Positions 1 to 5,330 are shown, counted from the first letter of the stretch. The stretch: 6,007 nucleotides of DNA from JBOGGX01 sp050744245 (GCA_050744245.1 JBOGGX010000164.1:1-6007), one strand, 5' to 3'. The notes: generated by a model from the sequence alone, not told the origin. A program made the numbers and translations.

Positions 1-56
1 CCCTTGAGGCGACCGCGCTGCTGCTTGCGGTGCTTGACCTTCCTCGGCATGAGCAT
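1..56 (-). CDS. rplP: 50S ribosomal protein L16, N-terminal start (partial)
   Basis: Only the first 18 codons are in the window. They read MLMPRKVKHRKQQRGRLK, which matches the conserved L16 start (MLMPKR.K.RK..RGR). L16 binds 23S rRNA near the A site and peptidyl transferase centre of the large subunit. The ATG at 56-54 is chosen because most L16 proteins start MLMP; the in-frame ATG two codons later (50-48) is the alternative. A G-rich stretch (AAGGGGCGGGGACTAGCG) precedes the start, a weak ribosome binding site. The gene follows rpsC after 49 bases, the normal order in the S10 operon. The identification is firm despite the truncation, because both sequence and position agree. Confidence 0.93.
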   Translation of the reverse strand, partial: MLMPRKVKHRKQQRGRLK

Positions 57-105
57 CGCTAGTCCCCGCCCCTTCGCTCGCTGAGGCTCGCTCCGGCCCG
101 CGCCA
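57..105 (-). other. rpsC-rplP intergenic spacer with GAGCGA-type motif
   Basis: This 49-base gap is one of only two long gaps inside the ribosomal cluster. On the minus strand it carries GGAGCGAGCCTCAGCGAGCG, two GCGAGC direct repeats. The wording resembles the GAGCGNAGCGAG motif seen in the rplB-rpsS spacer and in the rplV tail. No gene or clear terminator was seen. It may be remains of a short dispersed intergenic repeat. Confidence 0.4.
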
Positions 106-999
106 TCAGTCGACATCCCCGTGGAACTTGGGCGCCTCGTGGTGGTCGCGGGTACGGCGCTCGATGTCTTCCTCTTCCTCGAGCAGCCGCTCCAGCTCCG
201 GGTCGGCTTCCTTGATGAGGGGAGTCGCCTCGGCCGAGTCGGCCGGCACCTCATCCTTGCGACGCCGGGCGGCGGCGGACGACACGACCTTGCGGGGTCC
301 CTGCCCGGAGGTCTCGCCGACGGCCATGGCCGCTTCGCGGGCGATCTTGTCCTCGGCCGCGGTCTTGTAGGGGAGGATGTCGCCCTTGTAGATCCAGACC
401 TTGACCCCGATGCGGCCGGCCGGCGTGCGGGCCTCACGGAAGCCGTAGTCGATGTCGGCCCTTAGCGTGTGCAACGGGACCCGGCCCTCGCGATACCACT
501 CGGTGCGGCTCATCTCGGCGCCCCCCAGCCGACCGGAACACTGGACCCGGATGCCCTGCGAACCGGCCTTCATCGCGTTCTGGACGGCCCGCTTCATGGC
601 CCGACGGAACGCGACCCGACCCGCGAGCTGATCGGCGACGCCCTGGGCGATGAGGGCGGCGTCGAGCTCGGGCTGCTTGATCTCCTGGATGTTGAGCTGG
701 ACCCGGTTGTTGCCGGTGATCTTGGTCAGCCCGGCCCGCAGCCGGTCGGCCTCGCTCCCCCGCCGGCCGATGACGATGCCGGGGCGGGCGGTGTGGACGT
801 CGACCCGCAACCGGTCCCGGGTGCGCTCGACCTCGATCCGGCTGATGGCCGCGTGGGGCAGCTCGCTCATCAGGAAGTTGCGGATCTTCCAGTCCTCGAC
901 CACATAGTCGCGGTACTGCTTGCGGTCGGCGAACCAGCGAGACTTCCAGTCGGTGGTGACGCCGAGGCGGAACCCGTACGGGTTGACCTTCTGACCCAT
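106..999 (-). CDS. rpsC: 30S ribosomal protein S3
   Basis: S3 is a core protein of the small-subunit head that helps form the mRNA entry site and its helicase activity. The 297-residue product starts MGQKVNPYGFRLG, the family signature. It has a type II KH domain with the loop GRRG at residues 78-81, then NIQEIKQPELDA (103-114) and the C-terminal domain ending RIGVKVWIYKGDILP (196-210). Residues 211-297 form a charged tail beyond the folded core, with a run of Glu at about 269-273. Such tails are common in actinobacterial S3. The ATG at 999 lies 3 bases after the rplV stop. Its Shine-Dalgarno GAGGAGG (1017-1011) is encoded by the Glu codons at the end of rplV, so translation of the two is probably coupled. 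Confidence 0.97.
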   Translation of the reverse strand: MGQKVNPYGFRLGVTTDWKSRWFADRKQYRDYVVEDWKIRNFLMSELPHAAISRIEVERTRDRLRVDVHTARPGIVIGRRGSEADRLRAGLTKITGNNRVQLNIQEIKQPELDAALIAQGVADQLAGRVAFRRAMKRAVQNAMKAGSQGIRVQCSGRLGGAEMSRTEWYREGRVPLHTLRADIDYGFREARTPAGRIGVKVWIYKGDILPYKTAAEDKIAREAAMAVGETSGQGPRKVVSSAAARRRKDEVPADSAEATPLIKEADPELERLLEEEEDIERRTRDHHEAPKFHGDVD

Positions 1000-1002
1000 C
1001 TA

Positions 1003-1878
1003 CTACTCTTCCTCCTCGGCTTCCTCGCTACGCTCGGTCGCCTCGTCGGCCGTGTCGTCTTGCGCCACTCGGCCTTCGGCCTCGCCGGCGCGGCCTTCGG
1101 CAACCGAACCTGTCTCGTCGGCTGCTCCGGCTGGCGCCTGCGCAGCGTCAGGACCCTGATCCACGTCCTCGATCTCGGGCTGCTCGGTGTCTTCGGCAGT
1201 GTCGTCTGCGCCACTCGGAGCCGCCTCGTCGGTGCGGCCTTCGGCAATGTCGTCTTGCGCCCCTCGGCCTTCGGCCTCGCCGGCGCGGCCTTCGGCAACC
1301 GAACCTGTCTCGTCGGCTGCTCCGGCTGGCGCCTGCGCAGCGTCGGGAGCCTGATCGACATCCTCGGTTGCGGGCGGTGACTCCTCCTGGCCTCGGCTGC
1401 GGCGGACCCTCTCGCGCCTCGTGGCGGCGGCGTCTCGGCCTCGGCGGCCCCTGGTGGCGGCGGCGGCCATTCCCTCCTGGCGGCGGCGGTGCCGTTCGAG
1501 CATCTCCTCCGGCATCCGGCTCACGATCACGGTGACATGGCACGTGCGCTTGCGGATGCGGGTGGCCCGACCCCTGGCCCGCGGGCGGAACCGGCGCAGC
1601 GTCGGGCCCTCGTCGGCGAAGCAGGCCGACACGTAGAGCTCGTCGGGATCGAGCTCGTCGTTGTGTTGCGCGTTGGCCACGGCCGACGCCAGACACTTGC
1701 GGATGACGACGGCGGCGGCCCGCGGGGTGAACTGCAGGATCTCGTCGGCGTCGGCCACGGCCCGACTCCTGATGAGGTCGAGCACCGGTCGGGCCTTGAA
1801 CGCGGAGAACCGGGCGTAGCGCACGACCGACCGGGTGCCCGGGCGCTCGTTGGTCTTGACGCCGAAGCCCTGCGCCAT
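1003..1878 (-). CDS. rplV: 50S ribosomal protein L22 with long repeat-bearing C-terminal tail
   Basis: L22 binds 23S rRNA; its beta-hairpin helps form the constriction of the peptide exit tunnel. The core spans about residues 1-130: KTNERPGTRSVVRYARFSAFKAR, the segment ANAQHN (69-73 region), and the hairpin RRFRPRARGRATRIRKRTCH (95-114). Bacterial L22 is usually about 110-170 residues; this one is 291. The extra part is bipolar. Residues 130-163 are Arg-rich, and 164-291 are acidic and probably disordered. The acidic part holds two 39-residue units (172-210 and 237-275) offset by exactly 65 residues and differing at two positions. It ends EEAEEEE before TAG. The start ATG at 1878 overlaps the rpsS stop as TGATG, with GGAGG 8 bases upstream. 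Codon use stays GC3-rich and in frame, so the tail is probably translated. Confidence 0.95.
   Translation of the reverse strand: MAQGFGVKTNERPGTRSVVRYARFSAFKARPVLDLIRSRAVADADEILQFTPRAAAVVIRKCLASAVANAQHNDELDPDELYVSACFADEGPTLRRFRPRARGRATRIRKRTCHVTVIVSRMPEEMLERHRRRQEGMAAAATRGRRGRDAAATRRERVRRSRGQEESPPATEDVDQAPDAAQAPAGAADETGSVAEGRAGEAEGRGAQDDIAEGRTDEAAPSGADDTAEDTEQPEIEDVDQGPDAAQAPAGAADETGSVAEGRAGEAEGRVAQDDTADEATERSEEAEEEE
1011..1017 (-). promoter_or_regulatory. rpsC Shine-Dalgarno inside the rplV acidic tail
   Basis: The minus strand reads GAGGAGG here, 11 bases before the rpsC ATG. The same bases encode Glu residues at the L22 C-terminus. The poly-Glu ending therefore doubles as the ribosome binding site of the next gene, which supports coupled translation. 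Confidence 0.65.
1053..1149 (-). repeat. Coding tail repeat, copy A (in rplV)
   Basis: A 97-base unit matches copy B (1248-1344) at 96 positions; the single difference is 1067 versus 1262. Weaker similarity continues to about 1180. It encodes the L22 tail segment with core DAAQAPAGAADET and VAEGRAGEAEGRVAQ. On the minus strand it contains GCCGAAGGCCG twice, which gives AEGR-AGE-AEGR. About 79 of 89 bases also match copy C in rplD. Confidence 0.9.
1209..1247 (-). repeat. Degenerate partial copy of the tail repeat
   Basis: The plus strand opens CGCCACTCGGAGCCGCCTCG and closes GCGGCCTTCGGCAA. This parallels one end of copies A and B, two bases shorter and with central differences. It encodes IAEGRTDEAAPSGADD, which resembles VAEGRAGEAEGRVAQDD. 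It sits between copies A and B, so the 65-codon period looks like one full and one decayed unit. Confidence 0.55.
1248..1344 (-). repeat. Coding tail repeat, copy B (in rplV)
   Basis: This is the second 97-base unit, 195 bases (65 codons) from copy A and in the same frame, with one mismatch. Similarity extends with several differences to about 1375, covering EDVDQ at the start of the protein unit. Such near identity in an acidic low-complexity tail points to recent duplication or gene conversion. Confidence 0.9.
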
Positions 1879-2162
1879 CACCGCCGCCTCCTGGCGTCCC
1901 TCTCCTGGCCCGCGTGGTACCGGAAGGTGCGGGTGGGGGCGAACTCGCCGAGCTTGTGCCCGACCATGGCCTCGGTGATGTAGACGGGGACGTGCTTGCG
2001 GCCGTCGTGGACGGCGATGGTGTGGCCGACCATGTCGGGGATCACCGTCGACCGGCGCGACCACGTCTTCACCACCCGCTTCTCGCCCCTGGTGTTGAGA
2101 TCGTCGACCTTCTTCAGCAGGTGGTCGTCGACGAAGGGCCCCTTCTTCAGCGAACGCGGCAT
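1878..2162 (-). CDS. rpsS: 30S ribosomal protein S19
   Basis: S19 sits in the small-subunit head and, with S13, contacts the P-site tRNA region and intersubunit bridges. The 94-residue product starts MPRSLKKGPFVDDHLLKKVD and carries WSRRSTVIPDMVGHTIAVHDGRKHVPVYITEAMVGHKLGEF, the full family signature at normal length. It ends in four Arg codons. The AGG-AGG among them supplies the GGAGG that serves rplV, and the TGA overlaps the rplV ATG by one base. The ATG at 2162 has GGAGG five bases upstream. It follows rplB after a 95-base gap, which is long for this operon. Confidence 0.97.
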   Translation of the reverse strand: MPRSLKKGPFVDDHLLKKVDDLNTRGEKRVVKTWSRRSTVIPDMVGHTIAVHDGRKHVPVYITEAMVGHKLGEFAPTRTFRYHAGQERDARRRR

Positions 2163-2173
2163 GCGTGCCTCCA

Positions 2174-2188
2174 GGGGGCTGCGCCCCC
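2174..2188 (-). other. Hairpin just upstream of the rpsS ribosome binding site
   Basis: GGGGGC and GCCCCC pair around a three-base loop. The minus strand then runs into TGGAGG, the rpsS Shine-Dalgarno, and is preceded by GGGGTTT. The structure could modulate rpsS initiation or be a short intergenic hairpin repeat; such G-run elements recur in some actinobacterial genomes by my recollection. It lacks a U tail, so a terminator is less likely. Confidence 0.55.
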
Positions 2189-2199
2189 AAACCCCATCG

Positions 2200-2230
2200 C
2201 CGTCGGGCGAGCGAGCGCTCGCGCCGACGG
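2200..2230 (-). other. Compound inverted repeat in the rplB-rpsS spacer
   Basis: CCGTCGG (2200-2206) pairs with CCGACGG (2224-2230). Inside is the perfect palindrome GCGAGCGCTCGC (2211-2222). On the minus strand it lies 27 bases after the rplB stop. It may be an mRNA processing or stability element, or a REP-like repeat. Function is unknown. Confidence 0.6.
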
Positions 2231-2238
2231 GCTGCTGT

Positions 2239-2250
2239 CTCGCTTCGCTC
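2239..2250 (-). repeat. Short motif GAGCGAAGCGAG
   Basis: The minus strand reads GAGCGAAGCGAG eight bases after the rplB stop. The same pattern with one base changed (GAGCGTAGCGAG, 1035-1024) lies in the coding tail of rplV, and ten of twelve positions match in the rplC leader (4838-4827). It may be a short dispersed motif of this genome, though high GC makes chance matches plausible. Confidence 0.35.
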
Positions 2251-2257
2251 GCATCAG

Positions 2258-3094
2258 TTACCTCCGCTCGCCGCGGGAACGGCGGCGACGAATGATGAGC
2301 TTGCTGCTCGGCTTGTCCTTCTTGCGGGTGCGGCCCTCGGGCTTGCCCCATGGCGACACCGGATGGCGGCCGCCGGAGCTCTTGCCCTCGCCGCCGCCCA
2401 AGGGATGGTCGACCGGGTTCATGGCGACGCCGCGGGTCTGAGGGCGGACGCCCTTCCAGCGGTTGCGGCCGGCCTTGCCGATCTTGATCAGGTCGGCCTC
2501 GGCGAAGCCGACCTCGCCGACGGTGGCCCGGCAGTCGATCGGCACCCGCCGCATCTCGGTGGAGGGCAGCCGCAGGGTGGCGGAGTCGCCCTCCTTGGCC
2601 ACCAGCTGGACACTGACCCCGGCCGAACGGGCCATCTTCCCGCCGCCGCCCGGCTTGAGCTCGACGTTGTGGATGGTGGTGCCGACCGGGATGTAGCGCA
2701 GCTCCAGGGCGTTGCCGGGCCGGAGCTCTGCGCCACGGCCGCTCTGGAGCAGGTCGCCGACCGTCACCGTGTTGGGCGCCAGGATGTAGCGCTTCTCGCC
2801 GTCGAGGTAGTGAAGGAGCGCGATCCGGCAGTTGCGGTTGGGGTCGTACTCGATGGCCGCCACCTTGGCCGGCACCCCGTCCTTGTTGCGCCGGAAGTCG
2901 ACCATGCGGTAGCGCTGCTTGTGGCCGGCGCCGCGGTGGCGGGCGGTCTTGCGGCCGTAGTTGTTGCGCCCGCCGGTGCCGTGGCCCGGCGCGAGCAGGG
3001 ACCGCGCCGGCTTGGCCCTGGTGATCTCGGAGAAATCGGAGACGGTCTGGAAGCGTCGAGCCGGGCTGGTCGGCTTGCGTTTGCGGAGGGGCAT
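2258..3094 (-). CDS. rplB: 50S ribosomal protein L2
   Basis: L2 is one of the most conserved large-subunit proteins. It binds 23S rRNA and is needed for subunit joining and peptidyl transfer. The 278-residue product has normal length. Hallmarks are GRNNYGRKTARHRGAGHKQRYR (42-63), the OB-fold region, and AMNPVDHPLGGGEG (224-237). The last contains the Asp-His pair (D229, H230) matching E. coli D228 and H229. Two residues later this protein has Leu232, where E. coli has His231 (HPHGGGEG). It ends LIIRRRRSRGERR and stops TAA. The ATG at 3094 follows the rplW stop by 14 bases, with GAGGA overlapping the TGA region as a ribosome binding site. Confidence 0.97.
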   Translation of the reverse strand: MPLRKRKPTSPARRFQTVSDFSEITRAKPARSLLAPGHGTGGRNNYGRKTARHRGAGHKQRYRMVDFRRNKDGVPAKVAAIEYDPNRNCRIALLHYLDGEKRYILAPNTVTVGDLLQSGRGAELRPGNALELRYIPVGTTIHNVELKPGGGGKMARSAGVSVQLVAKEGDSATLRLPSTEMRRVPIDCRATVGEVGFAEADLIKIGKAGRNRWKGVRPQTRGVAMNPVDHPLGGGEGKSSGGRHPVSPWGKPEGRTRKKDKPSSKLIIRRRRSRGERR

Positions 3095-3108
3095 GGCGGG
3101 TCTGATCC

Positions 3109-3402
3109 TCAGCTCTCGAAGAGGTCGATCTTCTTCTCACCCTCGGCCAGGGTGACGATGGCCCGCTTGCTGTCTGGCCGGCGGCCGTAGGTGTAGCTGC
3201 GCCGGTTGCGCTGGCGCTTGCCCCGGCGGTTGAGCGTGTTGACCTTGGCCACCTTGACGCCGAAGATGCGCTCGATCGCGTTGCGGATCTCGGGCTTCGA
3301 CGCACCCTTGGCCACGATGAACGTGTAGACGTTCTCCTCGATGGCGGCATAGGACTTCTCCGACACCACCGGTTCGATGATCACGTCGTGGGGATCTGTC
3401 AT
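3109..3402 (-). CDS. rplW: 50S ribosomal protein L23
   Basis: L23 lies beside the peptide exit and docks trigger factor and the signal recognition particle. The 97-residue product has normal length. Its segment VSEKSYAAIEENVYTF places Glu15 where E. coli Glu18 contacts trigger factor, and KVNTLNRRGKRQRNRRSYTY is the rRNA-binding loop. The ATG at 3402-3400 overlaps the rplD stop as ATGA. An upstream in-frame extension exists but is only a shadow of rplD. The bases ahead of the start belong to repeat copy C. No strong Shine-Dalgarno is visible there, so initiation may depend on ribosomes ending rplD. Confidence 0.96.
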   Translation of the reverse strand: MTDPHDVIIEPVVSEKSYAAIEENVYTFIVAKGASKPEIRNAIERIFGVKVAKVNTLNRRGKRQRNRRSYTYGRRPDSKRAIVTLAEGEKKIDLFES

Positions 3403-4133
3403 GTCTGCGCCACTCGCCCTTCGGGTTCGCCGGCGCGGCCTTCGGCAACCGTCGTCGTCTCGTCTGCTGCTCCGGCTGGCGCCTGCGCCGCGTCGCCACC
3501 GATGCTCACGTTGGTCTCGTCCGGCTGGGTGCCGGGCAGGGTGTCCCTGGTGAAGACGACCCAGTCGGACACGAGGACGTCGTAGGCGTTGAGCTCGGTG
3601 CGCAGCACGCAATGGACCTTGGGCAGGTTGCGGAAGCTGAGCCAGGCGTTCTCGTCGTCGTACCCGAGCACGACCAGAACGCGACCATCGACATCGATCT
3701 TGCGCAGCGCGGCCGCGGCGTTCTTGGTGCTCGGCCGGTCGAAGCTCCACTCGTCGAGCACGACGACCTTCCCGCCGGCCGCCCGGTCGGAGAGCGCGGA
3801 CCGCAGCGCGAGCTGCACCATCTTCTTCGGGGTGCGCTGGCGGTAGCTGCGGGGCTTCGGGCCGAGGGCGACGCCGCCACCCCGCCACTGGGGGGCGTTG
3901 GTCGAACCCTGCCGCGATCGGCCGGTTCCCTTCTGCCGCCACGGCTTCGAGCCCCCGCCGGCCACCTCGGCCCTGGTTTTGGTGCTCTGGGTGCCGCCGC
4001 GGCGCGCCGCCAGCTGGGCCGTCACCACCTGGTGCATCACCGGGACGTTGGGCTGGATACCGAACACGGCCTCATCGAGCTCAACCGAGCCGGATGGCTT
4101 CCCGGCCAGATCGCGGACGTCCACCCTACTCAC
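3399..4133 (-). CDS. rplD: 50S ribosomal protein L4 with repeat-bearing C-terminal tail
   Basis: L4 binds 23S rRNA early in assembly; its extended loop forms the exit-tunnel constriction with L22. In E. coli it also represses the S10 operon. The 244-residue product has the loop region GGTQSTKTRAEVAGGG to PRSYRQRTPKKM (47-105), with KPWRQKGTGRSRQGS (63-77). The fold ends near YDVLVSDWVVFTRDTLPG (184-201). Usual bacterial L4 is about 200-220 residues. Residues 214-243 are an added tail, DAAQAPAGAADET then VAEGRAGEPEGRVAQ, nearly the same as the L22 units. The start is GTG (4133-4131), overlapping the rplC stop as GTGA, with GGAAGG upstream. The stop overlaps rplW as ATGA. Confidence 0.96.
   Translation of the reverse strand: MSRVDVRDLAGKPSGSVELDEAVFGIQPNVPVMHQVVTAQLAARRGGTQSTKTRAEVAGGGSKPWRQKGTGRSRQGSTNAPQWRGGGVALGPKPRSYRQRTPKKMVQLALRSALSDRAAGGKVVVLDEWSFDRPSTKNAAAALRKIDVDGRVLVVLGYDDENAWLSFRNLPKVHCVLRTELNAYDVLVSDWVVFTRDTLPGTQPDETNVSIGGDAAQAPAGAADETTTVAEGRAGEPEGRVAQT
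3406..3494 (-). repeat. Coding tail repeat, copy C (in rplD)
   Basis: These 89 bases align without gaps to 1061-1149 of copy A, with about 79 identities. Exact runs include GCTGCTCCGGCTGGCGCC extended by TGCGC. The reading frame is the same as in rplV. The copy ends four bases before the rplW start codon and just before the rplD stop, so it fills the 3' end of rplD completely. Confidence 0.88.
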
Positions 4134-4798
4134 GACCGATCGTCCTTCCCGTCGGCGCCGACCACGGTTTTGACCGCGTTGCGGATGAGCACGAGGCCTC
4201 CCTTGGGGCCGGGCACCGCGCCCTTCACCAACAGCAGGTTGCGCTCGGGGTCGGCCTGGACCACTTCGAGGTTCAAGGTCGTGACCAGCTCACCGCCCAT
4301 GCGGCCGGCCATACGCGTGCCCTTGAAGACCCGGGAGGGGGTGGCGCAGGCGCCGATGGCGCCGGGCGAACGGTGCTTGCGCTCGACGCCGTGGCTCGCC
4401 TTCAGTCCGCTGAAGCCATGGCGCTTCATGACCCCGGCGAAGCCCTTGCCCTTGCTCACCGCGGTGACATCGACCTTCTCGCCGGCCTCCAGGATGTCGA
4501 CGGCGATCTCCTGGCCGACCTCGTAGGTGCTGACGTCGTCGAGCCGCAGTTCGACCAGCCTGGCCCCGGGGTCGACGCCGGCCTTGGTGAAGTGACCGGC
4601 CTCGGGCTTGGAGAACTTGTCCGGCTTGCGGTAACCGAAGGTGACCTGGAGCGCGCTGTAGCCATCGCGCTCCGGCGTCTTCACCTGGACGACCCGGACC
4701 GGCGCGACCCGAACGACGGTGACGGGCACGACGCGGTTGGCGTCGTCCCACACCTGGGTCATGCCGACCTTCTCGCCGACGATTGCCTTTGTCGCCAT
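4130..4798 (-). CDS. rplC: 50S ribosomal protein L3
   Basis: L3 is an early-assembly large-subunit protein whose loop reaches toward the peptidyl transferase centre. The 222-residue product has normal length. It starts MATKAIVGEKVGMTQVWDD and carries KGKGFAGVMKRHGFSG (116-131) and the loop SHGVERKHRSPGAIGACATPSRVFKGTRMAGRMG. The IGACATP wording is the actinobacterial form; E. coli has IGQNQTP with the methylated Gln. The ATG at 4798 is chosen from this family start. In-frame ATGs upstream (near 4862) would add a non-conserved arm and are rejected. A purine run (4821-4810, GGAGAGAGAAAG) lies 11-22 bases upstream, a rather long spacing. It is the first ribosomal gene of the cluster here, with no rpsJ before it. 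Confidence 0.96.
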   Translation of the reverse strand: MATKAIVGEKVGMTQVWDDANRVVPVTVVRVAPVRVVQVKTPERDGYSALQVTFGYRKPDKFSKPEAGHFTKAGVDPGARLVELRLDDVSTYEVGQEIAVDILEAGEKVDVTAVSKGKGFAGVMKRHGFSGLKASHGVERKHRSPGAIGACATPSRVFKGTRMAGRMGGELVTTLNLEVVQADPERNLLLVKGAVPGPKGGLVLIRNAVKTVVGADGKDDRS

Positions 4799-4827
4799 GG
4801 CGGCCGTGTCTTTCTCTCTCCATGCGA

Positions 4828-4858
4828 GCGCTCCGCTCGGGAAGACCCGGCGGAGCGC
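4828..4858 (-). promoter_or_regulatory. Leader hairpin upstream of rplC
   Basis: GCGCTCCGC (4828-4836) pairs with GCGGAGCGC (4850-4858). Beyond one bulged base an inner CGGG/CCCG stem closes a four-base loop, TCTT on the minus strand. The total is 13 base pairs, ending about 30 bases before the rplC ATG. A stable leader structure here would suit autoregulation of a ribosomal operon, but the sequence shows only the hairpin. Confidence 0.6.
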
Positions 4859-4871
4859 CATCTCGGTTGTG

Positions 4872-4905
4872 CTGCCCGGTCCCCGCGCGCCGCGGGCCTG
4901 GGCAG
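4872..4905 (-). promoter_or_regulatory. Second leader hairpin upstream of rplC
   Basis: An outer stem CTGCCC/GGGCAG (4872-4877 with 4900-4905) encloses an inner stem CCCGCG/CGCGGG (4882-4887 with 4891-4896) with a three-base loop. It stands just upstream of hairpin 4828-4858, giving a two-hairpin leader if transcription starts near 4921. Confidence 0.5.
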
Positions 4906-4927
4906 ACATCAATTCAGCGGACGGGTC

Positions 4928-4933
4928 AGCATA
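4928..4933 (-). promoter_or_regulatory. Possible -10 box for the ribosomal operon
   Basis: The minus strand reads TATGCT here, the best -10-like hexamer between the DUF2510-like gene and rplC. At 17-18 base spacing the -35 candidates (GTGCGG or TGTGCG) are poor. It would start transcription near 4921 and give a leader of about 120 bases. This is a weak call based mainly on position. Confidence 0.25.
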
Positions 4934-4941
4934 GCGGCCGG

Positions 4942-4970
4942 CCCCGACCACCGCACATTGTGGTTCGGGG
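4942..4970 (-). terminator. Hairpin after the DUF2510-like gene, possible terminator
   Basis: CCCCGACCAC (4942-4951) pairs with GTGGTTCGGGG (4960-4970), with one bulged base and an eight-base loop. It begins at the base after the TGA of the upstream gene. No U run follows, so a classic intrinsic terminator is not proven, although GC-rich actinobacteria often lack the U run. It would separate the reductase unit from the ribosomal operon. Confidence 0.5.
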
Positions 4971-5324
4971 TCAGCCGTTGATGAGGACGAGTCCGATCGT
5001 GACGATGATGATCGCCAGGTTGAGGACGATGATCGCCTTCGGTAGCCACGCCGTGCTGCTCGGCCCGCCGGCCGCGGCCATCGCCACCGGAGCCGGTTGG
5101 GGCGCGGCCGGGGGCACGTTCCATGTCGCGGGACCCGGCGCAGGGGCCGGCGCCGGGGCGACGGGCTCGCGCTCGGGCATCGGCGGGAGGTCGGGCGGGG
5201 GGACGGGGTGCTCCGGCATCGCCGGCTGGGCCGGCGGGGTCTGGGCGTCGGGGTGGAGCTCGGGGGCGTACCACTTGCCGTCGCTCGCCTGCCACCAGCC
5301 CTCGCCCTGGGGTACGTCACTCAT
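4971..5324 (-). CDS. Small DUF2510-like protein with one C-terminal membrane helix
   Basis: The 117-residue product has three parts. Residues 8-25 (EGWWQASDGKWYAPELHP) are a DUF2510-type tryptophan motif, in the wording common in Acidimicrobiia. Residues 26-90 are a Pro/Ala-rich linker. Residues 94-115 (LPKAIIVLNLAIIIVTIGLVL) form one hydrophobic helix, followed only by ING. There is no N-terminal signal peptide, so a tail-anchored protein with its DUF2510-like part in the cytoplasm is likely. The function of DUF2510 proteins is unknown. The ATG at 5324 follows the restored reductase stop by six bases, with GGAG upstream, so the two are probably co-transcribed. The link to ribosomes is only positional. 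Confidence 0.8.
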   Translation of the reverse strand: MSDVPQGEGWWQASDGKWYAPELHPDAQTPPAQPAMPEHPVPPPDLPPMPEREPVAPAPAPAPGPATWNVPPAAPQPAPVAMAAAGGPSSTAWLPKAIIVLNLAIIIVTIGLVLING

Positions 5325-5330
5325 GCTGCT

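Noticed and set aside
211..365. S3 charged C-terminal tail as another copy of the L22/L4 repeat
   Set aside because: The tail is acidic, but neither its DNA nor its protein sequence matches the repeat core. Variable charged S3 tails are common in actinobacteria.
1053..1344. CRISPR array or insertion sequence
   Set aside because: There are only two or three units with no short regular spacers, no transposase, and the units are in-frame coding sequence.
469..1380. Long open frame on the plus strand (303 codons) opposite rpsC and rplV
   Set aside because: It is antisense to two certain ribosomal genes. Long open frames on the opposite strand are expected at this GC content, and the product is low-complexity without a recognisable domain.
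4799..4862. Upstream in-frame starts that would add an N-terminal arm to L3
   Set aside because: The family start MATKAIVGEKVGMTQ is at 4798, and the added residues would be encoded by the leader hairpin region with no conserved sequence.
2165..4981. Plus-strand open frames opposite rplB, rplD and rplC (295-341 codons)
   Set aside because: They are shadows of conserved ribosomal genes, with no family match and no plausible ribosome binding site.
5317..5330. Reductase C-terminus as written, ending at 5317 inside the next gene
   Set aside because: After residue 135 the written frame is Arg/Gly-rich and unlike the family, whereas the alternative frame gives a sensible C-terminus and stop at 5331.
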